The notes below the pieces were generated by a model. That model did not search any database. It was not told the origin of the DNA and saw only the letters and a list, made by a program, of their open reading frames with translations. Below, one piece after another: positions 1 to 11,973 of a stretch of 64,000 bases of DNA (positions within the stretch are counted from its first letter, which is position 1; each line of letters starts with the position of its first letter). Origin of the DNA: Corbicula japonica (Eukaryota; Mollusca; Bivalvia; Venerida; Cyrenidae). Position numbers and translations under genes: made by a program. Location: positions 10,847,338 to 10,911,337 of the forward strand of contig JAZAYU010000012.1 in NCBI GenBank assembly GCA_038501625.1, given 5' to 3'.

Positions 1-525
1 CATGTGCCCATTGTCCTCCTACTAAGGTCCTATGTCTGTAACCTATCATATACACTAACCATTTATTGCGTACACTTGGTCCTTCTACAAGTGCCCATTG
101 TCCTCCTACTAAGGTCCTATGTCTGTAACCTATCATATACACTAACCATTTATTGGGTACACTTGGTCCTTCTACAAGTGCCCATTGTCCTCCTACTAAG
201 GCCCTATGTCTGTAACCTATCATATACACAAACCATTTATTGGGTACACTTGGTCCTTCTACATGTGCCCAATGTCCTCCTACTAAGGTCCTATGTCTGT
301 AACCTATCATATACACAAACCATTTATTGGGTACACTTGGTCCTTCTACAAGTGCCCATTGTCCTCCTACTAAGGCCCTATGTATGTAACCTATCATATA
401 CACAAACCATTTATTGCGTACACTTGGTCCTTCTTCATGTGCCCAATGTCCTCCTACTAAGGCCCTATGTATGTAACCTATCATATACACAAACCATTTA
501 TTGAGAATGCTTGGTCCTTTGATAA
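1..525 (+). repeat. 87-bp minisatellite, six copies
   Basis: Six head-to-tail copies of an 87-bp unit begin at 4, 91, 178, 265, 352 and 439 with gtgccca. Copies differ by a few substitutions. Decayed pieces of the unit (cacttggtcc, ctcccagcaaggccctatgtct) continue to about 660. The unit is a multiple of three, so one frame stays open for 166 codons (4-504). The translation is a leucine/valine/tyrosine-rich repeat without recognisable domain, and I regard it as a by-product of the period. The array is cut by the window edge. Confidence 0.93.
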
Positions 526-1224
526 GTGCCAATTATCCTCCCAGCATAGCCCAGTCTGTAACCTAACAAACCATTTATTGGGTACACTTGGTCCATTTTC
601 TGCTTACCTACTTGGTCCTTCTACAAGTGACCATTGGCCTCCCAGCAAGGCCCTATGTCTACCAGCAATTAAGTAATCATTTACAATTACCATTTTTAGA
701 GTGTGAATGTTACATCAAATGTGCCCGATGACTTTTGGCATTGCCTAATGTCAGTAACTTATCATTTAGAAGGATTATACATGGCAATTCTGAAAATGCA
801 AACTTATATTTTAACAAGGCCCTTTGTCTGCAACTTACTTACAATTTATGTTTGCACTTATCAATTTTAAAACAACTGTCATTGATTATACCAGATCCTT
901 TGCCAAATAACTAATTAGTTTAAATAACTAATTGCTAATTGTCTGGCTTGCAGGCCCAAATGGCTGAAATTTATCATTAACAATTATAATTTAATGCTAT
1001 CTTTAGTAGTCATTTTGTATGCTTGACTTATCCAATAGCATTAAAGTTCTTTTTAGAAAAATAACTATTTGCCTTCAGATTGTAACTTAATAAATATTTT
1101 TACTAAAAAGCATATTCAAGAACTATACTTTTACATTTCTGGCATAATTTACAAGAACTAAGAAACATTTTTCACTTGAAAACATAAAATACTGCAAAGG
1201 TTTTGGGATGAAATTGCCTATTAC
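526..1224. other. AT-rich stretch without recognised gene
   Basis: After the decayed minisatellite (to about 660) I see only AT-rich sequence. If the CaRF-like gene to the right continues, this is intron or 3' flank, but I could not find another exon in it. Confidence 0.5.
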
Positions 1225-1335
1225 CTTGAATTCAGTCAGTCTTAAGACCTCTTTTATCACGATCTTCGCAACACAGCCTTTTTTCCGGGTGGTTTGAAGA
1301 CTGTCTCTGTGACGCTTAGGTCTTGGATGGTCAGA
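1225..1335 (-). CDS. CaRF-like exon 3
   Basis: Exactly 37 codons, phase 0-0: SDHPRPKRHRDSLQTTRKKG followed by CVAKIVIKEVLRLTEFK, then donor gtaata. The acceptor is ctccaattcaag. The GCVAKI(V)IKEVLRLTEF segment is the strongest match to the CaRF-like family pattern. Confidence 0.6.
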
Positions 1336-3620
1336 CTTGAATTGGAGAAAACATTTATCATATACATTTAACATAAGACATTTTTATGCTTTTTTGAAAG
1401 CTGCTGAACTATCATAATAAATGTAATGAAAAATGAAATATTCAGAAGGTTTATATTTCGTTCAAGAGGTGACCTGATAAAACTTCAAAAAGCATCATAT
1501 CATTTCTTTTTAATTTCATTTTCATACACCTTGGGTATGTATTTAACAACTGACTAAATTTCATTAGAATCTACAAAGGTAAAAAATGGAGATTTTGCAA
1601 CTGCCATGAACATCTATAATTATATTTTAAAGCAATAACAAGACATGTAATCAAAAACTTTCTCATGCTAGGCCACTTGGATATACATTTTTGTTTTGTG
1701 TTTGTGTTTTGGGAAATGTATGGCAGGACGGAAAAATTGAGTCTATGCGAGGGAATGTGGAAGTGTTCTTTTTGAAAGTACCAATGTCAAATGAGTGGGT
1801 GATTGGTTGATTTAAGGAGTTATGAAACTGGTTTTCAAACACATATATAAGTCAGTTCTAGTGAGATTATTTAACCATGTCAGTTGGTGTAGTGACAAAC
1901 ACTTGAAGGCCTATTATAAGGATGTATTATTTTTAAATTTCATATGAAGAGATAAGTAGCACTGCGGGATACCGTATCCCGGATATTGCTCGATTTTACA
2001 CTAAAAATGAGCTAATGAGCAACACTTGGTACACTAAAAATCAATACTCGGTACACTTTTTTGTTTCTTTTTGGGTCTGTATCTTTTTGGGGTTTCATTC
2101 TTTTTCCTTGAAATTTGGACTAAACATACTTGGGCTAAGAAGAGAAAAAATGCTCGATTCATTTTTTTGTTTTTAGTTATATAATCATTTCTGATGATTA
2201 TTTAGTCATCGAGGTCAATATTTTCGAGTGAGCAGCCGATCGTTAAGGGGTAATTTAATCATTTTGACAAAAACCTGTTCTGCTGTGATGTCTTCCAGGT
2301 ACAAATACTACCGGAAAACATTTCAAACCAATTGAAATCAATGAAATAGCAAGTAGTTGGAAAATATAGGCGCTAAACTTACCTGTGTTCTCCGTTTACA
2401 GTCGCGAAATGTGATGGAACTCCTCATTAAATCGAGCAATATCCGGGATACGGTATCCCGCAGTGAGTAGGATATCGTGCAAAAGCAAATTAGACATGTA
2501 TTGAAAAAAAAAATTGGGCAGGTGGCCCTAATTAATCTTCATAAACTAAAAACAGGATTTTTGTTAAACCAAAAAATACCTCGAGTTCAGATTCCCTTTC
2601 CATGATTTTATCATTTTTCTTCTTTCTATGCTTGTCTCTCCCGAACATGCACTCTTTAGTGGATGTTGCAATAACAACAAATGGTGTGCCATCGAAAGGG
2701 ATCATCCCACCAATGTCTTGAAATCGAATTCTACTCTGCTTGAAGATGGCTGAAAAGACACTTTTTTTAATAACACATTTTCATATTTCTACTATGTTTT
2801 ATTCTTATTCATTGTTTCTGGAAGAAACTGTTATTAGACTTGTTATGCTGTAATGGTCAGTTACGAGTTGAACATATTTATTTTAATTTATGGTGAAAAT
2901 GAATAAACAAAATAATTAGAATATCCCTTTCAATGTTCCCTCTACAGAAAACAAGTTTCGTTTTTTGTCCAAAAAAAAAAACTCTGACAAATTTTATAAA
3001 TCAAAATCCAAACACATCTCCCATTGTCCTTGGCTTTGGGTCACTTACCCATGCAAAAAGCATGCAAATCATGCCCACCTGTGTAGTTTAAAATGTTCAA
3101 TCTCTACATGTATAACAAGACATGCATAACATCTTGTGTGATGGTTGTTGTGCAGTGTTTTAAATTTCATTACAGTTGAGGTTTTAAAAGCTTTTTCGCA
3201 ACAATAAAAAGTGTTGGCTCTAGCGGGAGCATTGAAATGGATATTAATTTATTATTAACTAGATTTAATTATTTTTTTCTTTCCGTCAGCTTTTAATCTT
3301 GATGAATGTGTCATTGAGTGTCTGCTGAGGACGTTATTTTAAATGAAGACAAACAAAATGCATCTGAGCATACACGCATAAAAAGATCAACAAATCAACA
3401 TATCCCATTTAGCAGACAACGAAATTACGTTACTTGCGATAGAGTTAAACTTACTAATATCTTTCCCAAAATCTTTCTCTTGTTTACCACTCACGAACGT
3501 GGTAGACGCGTACACTTCGAACGCCTTTTTGACATTATTTACTGATATTAAATCGTTGCAGTAACCTTGGAAAGGTGAAATTTCGTTCCAGTAAACGGTC
3601 CAAGGCATGGACGTCGCCAT
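1225..3620 (-). CDS. CaRF/ALS2CR8-like protein, 5' part (three exons)
   Basis: Three minus-strand exons (3455-3620, 2580-2749, 1225-1335) join in phase (1/2, then 0/0) into about 149 codons. The chosen start is the ATG at 3620 (aacATGG context); an in-frame ATG lies at 3665. Features seen are a TTFVSGKQEKDFG segment, then PFVVIATSTKECMFGRDKHR, a basic linker, and KKGCVAKIVIKEVLRLTEF. This order (a TTF motif, a PF(V)V segment with cysteine and RH(K) residues, then a GC-A-I--KE-L-F motif) resembles calcium-responsive transcription factor-like proteins (ALS2CR8 domain), which are numerous in invertebrates. The vertebrate protein binds DNA and activates transcription; that role is not demonstrated here. 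No further 3' exon was found, so the protein is partial. A transposon-like element (1960-2465) sits in the second intron. Confidence 0.6.
1960..2465. mobile_element. 506-bp non-autonomous DNA element with long TIRs
   Basis: The ends are inverted copies of about 37 bp beginning CACTGCGGGATACCGTATCC. The 5-bp AGTAG occurs immediately outside both ends (1955-1959 and 2466-2470), a target-site duplication. The interior has no ORF. CAC...GTG termini with 5-bp duplications fit the Transib-type pattern, but superfamily assignment is tentative. It lies in an intron of the CaRF-like gene. Confidence 0.88.
2580..2749 (-). CDS. CaRF-like exon 2
   Basis: A cttttcag acceptor precedes CCATCTTC and the donor is gtattt after a GAG codon. 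Encodes IFKQSRIRFQDIGG, then PFDGTPFVVIATSTKECMFG and the basic run RDKHRKKK, ending ERESELE. Phase 2 at entry matches exon 1, and the exit is phase 0. Confidence 0.65.
3455..3620 (-). CDS. CaRF-like exon 1 (coding)
   Basis: Begins MATSMPWTVYWNEISPF and contains TTFVSGKQEKDFG. It ends in phase 1 at a gtaagt donor. The ATG has a good eukaryotic context. The open frame extends 15 codons upstream to another ATG (3665), so the true N-terminus is uncertain. Confidence 0.6.
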
Positions 3621-3661
3621 GTTGAAACTGCATCCGAAGCATTCCGATGTGAAGGGGCGTG

Positions 3662-3779
3662 TCATAAAACCTCATGAATAATTATAAGGTCCTTCTAACG
3701 GTGTCCATTTTCCGCTTACCTCATAAAACCTCATGAATAATTATAAGGTCCTTCTAACGGTGTCCATTTTCCGCTTACC
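3662..3779. repeat. 59-bp tandem duplication
   Basis: Two essentially identical 59-bp units (starting tcataaaacctcatgaataa at 3662 and 3721) lie just upstream of the CaRF-like start codon, in its presumed 5' UTR or promoter. Confidence 0.9.
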
Positions 3780-4064
3780 ATTCTAAACATTGGAATTTTA
3801 CGACGTTTTTATTTATTTTACTGCAATCATCAACAAGAACAGTAAGTTTAACATTACAGATTAGATGGTAATATCGATTGCTTTCGTTTTAATTTGGTGA
3901 GGGAAAGCGATAAGGTATTACGTTGAAATTAACTCTGGACAAAACTGGTCAAATGAAATCTGACCACAATTTTTGAAGATACAAGTGTTTTCATGATCTT
4001 GAACCCAAAGTTTGCAGATTAAGCATAAATCTACTCTGCTAATATAAGTTGTTTGAGGCATGGT

Positions 4065-4945
4065 AAAGCTGTGTTTACCAAATACTATCTGAAAAATGCT
4101 TCATTTACAACAAATAAATTTTTTTGAGCTGCCTTTCCAAAAAATGAGGCATATTGTAGAATTATTTAAAAGCACGGCGAAGCCGTGTTAACCACTTATT
4201 ATTTATTTCAGATTTTAGGAATAACTGCTCAGCAGAGGTGTAGAAATTTTGTTTTACCCACTCACCCTGCAGGTCGAGTGAATGCTCAAGTGCACTCCCC
4301 CTTACAGAAAGTACACTCTGCCTTACATTTTAAATAAAATACTCTTTCTGTAAAGCTTTGTTTACCAAATGCTATCTGAATAATGCTTCATTTACAACAA
4401 ATAAAATTATAAGAGCTTCATTTCATAAAAAGATAAGGCATAGTGTTGAATGATTTAAATAGGAAGCACGGCGAAGCCGTGTTTACCACTAATTATTTAT
4501 TTAAGATTTTAGGAATAATTGCTCTGTCAGAGGTGTAGAAATTTTCTTTGACCCAATCGCCTTACAGGTTGAGTGAATGAGCAAGTGCACTCCAACTTAC
4601 AGAAAGTACACTTGCTCTTACATTTTAAATAAAATACTCTTTCTGTAAAGCTTTGTTTACCAAATGCTATCTGAATAATGCTTCATTTACAACAAATAAA
4701 AATTATTAGATCTACATTTCATAAAAAAAATGAGGCATAGTGTTGAATGATTTAAATAGGAAGCACGGCGAAGCCGTGTTTACCACTAATTATTTATTTC
4801 AGATTTTAGGAATAATTGCTCTGACAGAGGTGTAGAAATTTTCTTTAACCCAATCGCCCTACAGGTCAGGTGAATGAGCAAGTGCACTAGCCCTTACAGA
4901 AAGTACACTCGCCCTTATAAATAAAATACTCTTTCTGTAACAATT
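4065..4945. repeat. Tandem array, three units of about 290 bp with a hairpin
   Basis: Units start at about 4065, 4352 and 4647 with aaagct(g/t)tgtttaccaa. Each contains the palindrome CACGGCGAAGCCGTG (4173, 4467, 4764) and ends with a ctttctgtaa segment. Copies two and three are more alike than copy one. No coding capacity is seen. Confidence 0.9.
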
Positions 4946-6310
4946 TTCTTTTTTTTTCCATTCGATCTCTTTCTTACTGTCCTGCTCGCTCTCTCGCTTT
5001 TCATAATCACCTGTATCTTGTGTAAAAAACTTTACCTTCAATTATTTTGTTTCTACATAATTTTTAACATACAACGGGAAAAAAGGTGCACTTTCAGCCT
5101 TGTTCTTGATTTGGGTAAAAATAAAATGCTGCTGTTATCTTTACATCAGAAACATTCTGAATACAATGGAAATCGACCGAAATTCCGGAAATCAAATTGA
5201 AATTTGTAAACAACTTGAGAATATTTCATTATTCTAAGAAAACACATGTGCTTTGCTGAAAAATTTACACACCCTCACTGGTTTTCCTAGCCATTTTGGG
5301 AAAAGTACCTTAGCCAGAATCGGGAAAATTTTTGCGCGTGAAACTTCTAGGAATTTTTATCAACAAAAATACAGCGTAAAGCGAAAGTTAACACCGTTTC
5401 TTATGTTTTGAAAATTATCAGTGGATTCATTTGGGAAAAGTGGAAGAAATTTCCTATTGGGAATGGGTCCGTTAACTTTGGGAAAGGGTCTGTTTTCCGG
5501 ACTCTCAGAAAGGCTAGAAAAACCCTGGCCCTGCCGGTCGAGTGTTTCGGCTGCTTCCTTCGACCCAACGGATCATTTACTTGCCATGGCGAGCGGTCGA
5601 GTGGAATTCTACACCTCTGATTTGTCAAACAAGTTCAAATGTGTTGCATGGTGAAGCCGTGTTGACCATTAATTAATTGATATAAATTTGAAAATTTATT
5701 TATTTTAATTAGTTTTCACAGTCCAATAAATTGTGTCAAACTTTTGTATACATGCCTTGGTCTAGATGTTTGAGTGTAATGATCACTACAGACTTCCTAA
5801 AAATTGTAAAAAAAAGTGTCAGACAAGATGTGAAAATCTGTCTGACCAAAACAATTTCTGTCCGACTGAAACATTTAACACATTAATGATTTAGTAAGCA
5901 AAACACAGTATTGAGTGTGTTTTTGTTGTTGTTTTTTTTTCAGTAGAACAAAATAACAAATTGTCATTATGACAAATACGTAAAATATTTCATTTGGATA
6001 TCCTCACTCATTTCCCTCAGAACAGTCTCGAATCAAAACAGCGAGTAAAATTGTAATTTAGGGAGTAAAATTGGAATATGCCAATCAAATTTTTGCCGGA
6101 TATTTTGTCCTACAACATTGAAAATCACATCAGACCAGTCCAAATTTTACCGGACAGGTCTGACAGTCCGGCGACTTTAAAGAAGTCTGTCACTAAGAAA
6201 AATAAATTAAGTCATCTATATATCTTCCATTAATGTCCAACCCCAGGTATATGCATGTATAGGCAAATAATATCATTTATAAATTTTGTTTTTTGTTATT
6301 TGTATTTCAG
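4946..6310. other. No supported gene
   Basis: Overlapping ORFs of 70-77 codons at 5401-5654 are open on both strands, which argues for low stop density rather than coding. A variant of the CACGGCGAAGCCGTG hairpin lies at about 5648. Otherwise AT-rich sequence. Confidence 0.5.
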
Positions 6311-6397
6311 TTTGAAGTATACATATAAAAGATGCCTGACAAATCTGGTTCAAAGAGCATGAAACTGGAATAGGAGAAAAATTAGACTACTGGAGAG
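6311..6397 (+). other. Possible 5' non-coding exon of the unknown + strand gene
   Basis: Bounded by tgtatttcag and a gtattt donor. The frame that would continue into the next exon has a TGA near 6336 and no ATG after it, so this exon can only be non-coding leader, with translation starting at 7476. Support is splice-site grammar only. Confidence 0.25.
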
Positions 6398-7473
6398 GTA
6401 TTTTTTTTAATTTACCTATAATAAACTGTACACTCAAACAGCACAGAATTTGCCCTTCCTTTACATGACTATGCATGGCTGGACAAACCCACTAGCCCGA
6501 CGCCTTGGACAAGCTGAAAATTGTATCGGACAATCTTAAAATATCTGATTGCTTGTCTGTGGGCTAGCTCAATTTTTTTAGTGTAGACTAGTTTAAACGT
6601 TAATTTGATATGCGCCATTCTCTTTTAGCACTATATGCATATCATATTACAACAGCAATAAGTTTATTACAAAATAACATGTTTTGAGATCTATTTTAAC
6701 ATTATAAAGCCCCCCATGTAATGGTTCCTCTTGAATTTCCTGTTTCTTTCTGTACTGTTAATACTGACTAATCAGAATTTACTTATTTGGGCAAAAGTGG
6801 GACTACATTGTAGCTGAAATGTTTACCCAGCTAGTTTTAGACTACATTGTAGTTACTAAAAAATCTAAATTTGTCCAGCCCTGCTATGGTGTACCATAAT
6901 CTCTGGCATGTTCACACAAAATCACCTGAACATGCCAAATTTTTGGAAGACACAGAATCAAACGCCACCAAGTTTCTCTGCAGACCATGTTGTAAATACA
7001 TTATGGGTCCCTTTGGTCACTTATTTAATCCTTTATTTAGTGGATAAATCTCATAATCTTGTTCACGTTTTTTAGGAAGAAAACAATGCTGTTTAAGTTT
7101 TCACAGTCAATAACTTAACATACTTCATGGACACAACTTTTTAGCACAAATGGTCAGCCCATGTAAATCCAGATCAGATGGCATATATGTAGATTCAGAT
7201 CAGCTGGCACATCTTTATGTGGTCTTTAAAATGTGATAACACTCTGGAATTAAAGATGGCATGAAATGTTTCATCATTTCCATCTTCCTTGTATGTGATT
7301 TTAATAAAAAGACCTTACATGTAATAAATAAATTATGGCAACAGTATGAATTGTTCACTGTTAACTGCAACAGCAATTTATGTACATCTTCATAAGCCAC
7401 AAAAGGCACTGTATAACTGAATTATTAGTTTACTGTTATCAGCGAAGATTTAAAATAAAACATTTATTTTCAG

Positions 7474-7575
7474 AGATGAGTATCACCAAGGTTATGAAGC
7501 CTATAGATACTTATGCAGAATTGGTAGACAGCTACGGCACAGAATATGAACATTTACATAGTAAACAGATAAAAG
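7474..7575 (+). CDS. Candidate first coding exon, unknown protein
   Basis: An acceptor (ttattttcag) is followed by AG then ATG at 7476. It encodes MSITKVMKPIDTYAELVDSY and GTEYEHLHSKQIK, leaving phase 1 at gtttgc. The composition looks protein-like, with mixed charged and hydrophobic residues. I do not recognise the family. It is phase-compatible with the exon at 8038. Confidence 0.35.
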
Positions 7576-7649
7576 GTTTGCATAAATTTTCTTTATTTTC
7601 ATTTATTAAAGCTGCATGAATGTATAATAGCAGGGTTGGCCTATTGACT

Positions 7650-7745
7650 GGTCAATTGAGTATTTAGCGGGCCGGTGGTCAATAGTGGTCATAACTGGTC
7701 AAAGGTGATCATTTCTGGTCAATGCTGGTCATTACTGGTCAATTT
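7650..7745. repeat. Short TGGTCA-rich degenerate repeat
   Basis: The hexamer-like motif tggtca recurs eight or more times at irregular 10-16 bp spacing. It is simple-repeat-like and sits in the intron between the two candidate exons. Confidence 0.75.
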
Positions 7746-8037
7746 TGTTCACAACCAAACTGTCCAAAATGTTCTTTAAATCATTCAAAATCCTTTAGGC
7801 CCTTACAATAGCCCCTGTATGGGTCTAAGTGGTACTTCATTTATGGTTTATTATTGGATAAGCTTTAAATAAACAGAACTTCTTAATTGGTAAAGGCCTT
7901 TGTTAAATAAGCAAAAGAAATGTATGTCTTAATATTTTAAATCAATTTTAACTGTCGACAAATGAATTTATAAAAGCCTTAAGATGTAAAATTATTTTTG
8001 AAGATAAATTAATTTGCGGTTGATTTTAATATTTCAG

Positions 8038-8215
8038 GAAAACAGCTTCACATGAAATGCTGTGGGAAGACCAGGTTAACTGTTCTAGACAGTAGAGGGA
8101 AGAGAAGGAGAGCTATCCGATCCAGTTATTACGAATTTCAGTGTTCCACAGGGATCTACCGGTATATTAGGACCGAAATACTTTACGATGTATACCAAGC
8201 CAGTAGGTGCTATCT
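8038..8215 (+). CDS. Candidate second coding exon, fused into a CR1-like fragment
   Basis: Acceptor atatttcag. Entry phase matches the 7474 exon. Encodes GKQLHMKCCGKTRLTVLDSR, then a basic stretch and a tyrosine-rich end (SSYYEFQC, GIYRYIRTE). The same frame continues without stop into reverse-transcriptase-like sequence from about 8235, ending at TGA 8792. The real exon may stop earlier (a gtatat lies at 8162); the exact 3' boundary is unknown. Function unknown. Confidence 0.35.
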
Positions 8216-9125
8216 GTGTTTAACATGGTCTAATGCATCATTTTCACAAATGGACATGGAGAAACATGTCAACACTGTCTGTAGATCTGCCTACCATAGG
8301 CTGAGAATCATCGGATGCATACGGAATTACCTTACAACAGATGCTACAAAAACATTAGTTAATTGTCTAGTAACATCAAAGCTTAACTATTGTAATTCAT
8401 TGCTCTTTGGTATTCCAAAACTGACAATGAATAAACTACAACGGGTTCAGAATACAGCTGCCAGAATCTTGATAAAAACTCCTCGTCATGACCTTATAAC
8501 ACCAGTGTTCAAGGAACTTCATTGGCTACCAATATGTCAACAGATTTATTACAAGGTCCTACTATACACTTACAAGGCTCTCAATGGACAGTGCCCACAG
8601 TACATTATTGACTTATTGTGTGTGTACCGACCAGCTAGAGACCTTCGTTCTAGCAGTTCTTTAACACTTGTAGTACCACATACCAGAACTGTGACTTTCG
8701 GAAACAGTAGCTTTACCCATGCTGCACCAAGGTTATGGAATGCACTGCCAGAGTTATTTAGAACCGAACAGACACTTGACACTTTCAAATGACAGCTAAA
8801 ACACACCCTTTCCGCTCATACTATGTATAATGTTGATTAAGTTTAACTGGATATATTAACAATCATAAGACATTGGGTTGATTTTGAACGGAGAGTGATG
8901 CTATAATGTGTTATCTACACATCAACGCACTTGTTTTTTTAACTTTCTACTATGTTTTTCATGCAAACTTTTTTATCCAAGTTTTATTTTTTTTATTTTT
9001 ATTTTATTTTTTTGCTCTATGTTTTATTTGCCCATGCTTTATTAATTCTTATTGTATTATATTGCTATATCTTGCTTGTTGTAAAGCACTTTTGAACATA
9101 TGAAGAGTGCTATATAAATCTGGAC
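8216..9125 (+). mobile_element. 5'-truncated CR1/L2-like non-LTR retrotransposon
   Basis: The frame from about 8235 to 8792 encodes the typical C-terminal part of a CR1/L2-like reverse transcriptase: YHRLRIIGCIR, then LVTSKLNYCNSLLFGIP, LQRVQNTAARI, KELHWLPICQQIYYKVL, YKALNGQCPQYI and APRLWNALPELFR. A TGA (8790-8792) interrupts the last segment (QLKHTL follows). The 3' end (tgtaaagcacttttgaac...gctatataaat) is like the terminal sequence of this group. Catalytic RT motifs are absent because of 5' truncation. Confidence 0.88.
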
Positions 9126-11889
9126 TAATTTGAATGTTTCATTCTATTTAGATAATAAATTTCTCTTCTGTCACTAAGTGCTGTTTAACTAAGAGTTTAC
9201 AGGAAAACTGGCGTATTCAACATATTCTTCCAAACTTCACAGAATCATTCAGCTCACTTAGATGTAGTGTTGCATCTTTTATGATTGAAATTTCTACATT
9301 ATTTGAAATTGCCTCATAACAAATAATTTGGTATTTAATATTGAAAATCAAATTATAACATGTTTAGTAGCAAAATGTTAAAGGGACTTTGTGAACTTTA
9401 AAATTAAAAAGGGAAATTAAGCTAAAAATCTTAAGACATTACTTTGTGAATCAAAAATTATTAGTTGTAAAATTGTTATTGTGGATTTATTTTATAAACC
9501 GCAAATAAAAGCTTAGAAACCTGAAAAGACTTTGTGTAGAACAACCACTCTGTGTAAAACAACAATAAACCCGTGTAACACCAGCTGTTCAAATAAGCGC
9601 TCACCGCAGAAGAAGAGATTAATAATGCAAAAGTCGTTTTACACCAAAAGCTCTTCATAATACATCTTACAACCTTGATCAGTTTTGGTTAAAAAGTAAA
9701 ACAACAAATGATGACTTGTTTCTTTGTTTTACTGTTAAACATTCGATGCACATCTCTTTAAATTCGTCGATTCCGAGAGAGGCAGTGCCTTAGTTCATAT
9801 TACAAATATACTTGATCAGAATTGGATTAACGAAGTCAGAAAACTGTACAAAAGGTAGCTTTGAGCATATTATGTTTTACATGAAAAGAAATGAATATTT
9901 TAAATAAACGGAATTTTCAACATATATAGTTTTCCCCATAAATCAATTGAAGGAAGTGCAATTTAGATCATAGTAATAAAGATGTTCTTACTAGTAAGCT
10001 GGACACAGATATTCCAGAATGCAACGATTTCATCTCTTAAATTGTTGAGGAAATAAATTGTATTTTAATAATAATGCTTATTAAACAAAAAATGTGTATA
10101 ACTGATTATGAAGTTCATGTAGTGTTAGGAATTTTTAAAAATCACAATTTCAAGTTTCTGTTTTTATTTGTGTGTTAATAAAATTGTTGAGATTTAAATG
10201 AATAAATGTATTGGGATCAAAACAGTCAGCTTTATCTTTGTGTGAATATCAGCAAAGTTGTTTCTGTGGGTATAGAAAACAAATCAGGCCATGATAGTAT
10301 CAGGATTAAGTATTGAAATAGATGAAAAAGGAACCTTGAAAGTCATTTGCCAAATTGTTTTGATTAAGTATGTTTATGGAAAGTAAGGGAAATGCATATC
10401 ACTGTCAACGACGACTACCGCGGGTAAAGCGCTACTCAATATGAACACAAATACGTATGTATATTGCTTTACGGTTCACAAAGATGGTCATTGAACGGAA
10501 TATGATTGTACGGGGAGACATTTTACAGCAGCCACACGGCACAAAAAGCTATTTATATATTACAACATATAAAAAAGGGAATTTTGAAAGCCACTGAACA
10601 CAACAAATATTTAATAATTCCAATTTGTATAAGTTTTTTTTATTTTCAGCATACAGCAAACATTCAAACTTGATTCGTGCAAGTTTATTAAGTAAAAATG
10701 ATTTTAAAAAAGCAAATTTTAATTTGGATTAAGTGCAAACTCATAAATTGAGCATTACATTCGAAAACCATGGATGGTACCAGTAAACATGTGTAGGATT
10801 TAAAATTACAAATCTTAACTCGGATTTGATGAACAAACAAAGTTGGCACTTGTGAGTCTGACTATCCATGTTGTCTTTTATTTCTATTGAAACTACTTGT
10901 GTATATGCATTTCCTTGGTAGCGTATACCAGTCTGGTCACTTGACTGACAAAAGATTGCCAGACATCAAAACAGAGTGAACACCTTATCTCTTTATGAGT
11001 ATTTTTAAATCAAGAGCTAAGGGATATTTGAAAATTAATAAAAAAATATCAATTCTAACACGACCGCCGAGATTCCCCCACAGACAATGTAAGGAAGGAA
11101 GGTCGATTTAATCTACGCCCCTCGTAATATAGTCTTCCACATCTGAATTCCACCCCGTGATAATCATGCGAATAATCTCCGGAAGTTATTATTTCATACT
11201 TAATTCATTCGGCCTGGTGCAGGTATGACTACCCTTGTTCCAAATATTAGGCAAATATGAATTTACTTGATTAAATTAGGTTGTAAAATATCGGCATTGT
11301 TTTGATAAACACTTAATTGGCTTTTTGTTCATTATCAGACAATCTCACTTGTCAGATCAGACGGCCCGCAGACACCGTACATAAGCTATTTTTAGAAATG
11401 GTCAACACAGGAAGCATGATTTATAACGTTTGCAAAATGATACGAAGATGTCATTACATTAGAAATGAATGCAATACTACATAAATACATATATCTTCAG
11501 TAAAATATGTCTTAATCAGGCTGTAAACTCTTTCCATTGTTTAAAATACTAAGTTTACTTTCACTTTTGCGATTTTGTAGGCGACAATCTGATTGGTTCA
11601 AAGGGTTAGTGATAAAAGCACGTTTAAGTTACTCGTCGTCAGATCCTGATAGCGTCAGATTGATTAGCAGACTAAGACTTCTGCTTCCCATTATAATGTT
11701 GGTATAAAAATAGTTAAACTACCGTCTGTATCTATGCAAAGACAATCTCAGAAAATTTGATATAATCGTCAATAAATAAAATAAAAAGGTCATATATGAA
11801 AGAAGAATTTCTAAGAAATAGAAAGCGCGCAAAAAGTAATACATGTATAATGTCCAAATAAACGTTTACAATAGACAACGTTTCTTTTT
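9126..11889. other. Intergenic, repeat remnants
   Basis: No supported exon. It contains a short conserved segment (cgattccgagagaggcagtg at about 9769) that recurs at about 58117, and a copy of the dispersed agatgaaaagggaac family (10315-10600). The rest is AT-rich and is the 3' flank of the phosphatase gene. Confidence 0.5.
10315..10600 (+). repeat. Dispersed agatgaaaagggaac-type repeat, diverged
   Basis: Starts tagatgaaaaaggaacc and runs through aaatgcatatcactg and cgcgggtaaagcgc, as in the better copy at 60280. A second fragment (gggaattttgaaagccactg) follows at about 10577. Confidence 0.6.
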
Positions 11890-11973
11890 TCACACTGATT
11901 GCAATCGGTTTTTGTATACTTCTGTAGTTTTAAGGTACGCTAATACCAACTCATAGCAGAACTTGAACTGTTC
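11890..11973 (-). CDS. PTP gene: last coding exon
   Basis: Acceptor ttcatttcag. Encodes [20 protein letters not shown], then KNRLQSV and TGA. EQ(F/Y)(K/R)FCYE...L.YL is the standard closing helix of D2. No poly(A) signal was confidently placed downstream. Confidence 0.92.
   Translation of the reverse strand, partial: EQFKFCYELVLAYLKTTEVYKNRLQSV

Noticed and set aside
5401..5654. Overlapping 70-77 codon ORFs on both strands, one with a good Kozak context (ATG at 5586)
   Set aside because: Open on both strands, no recognised domain, no splice sites, and it lies beside repeat sequence.
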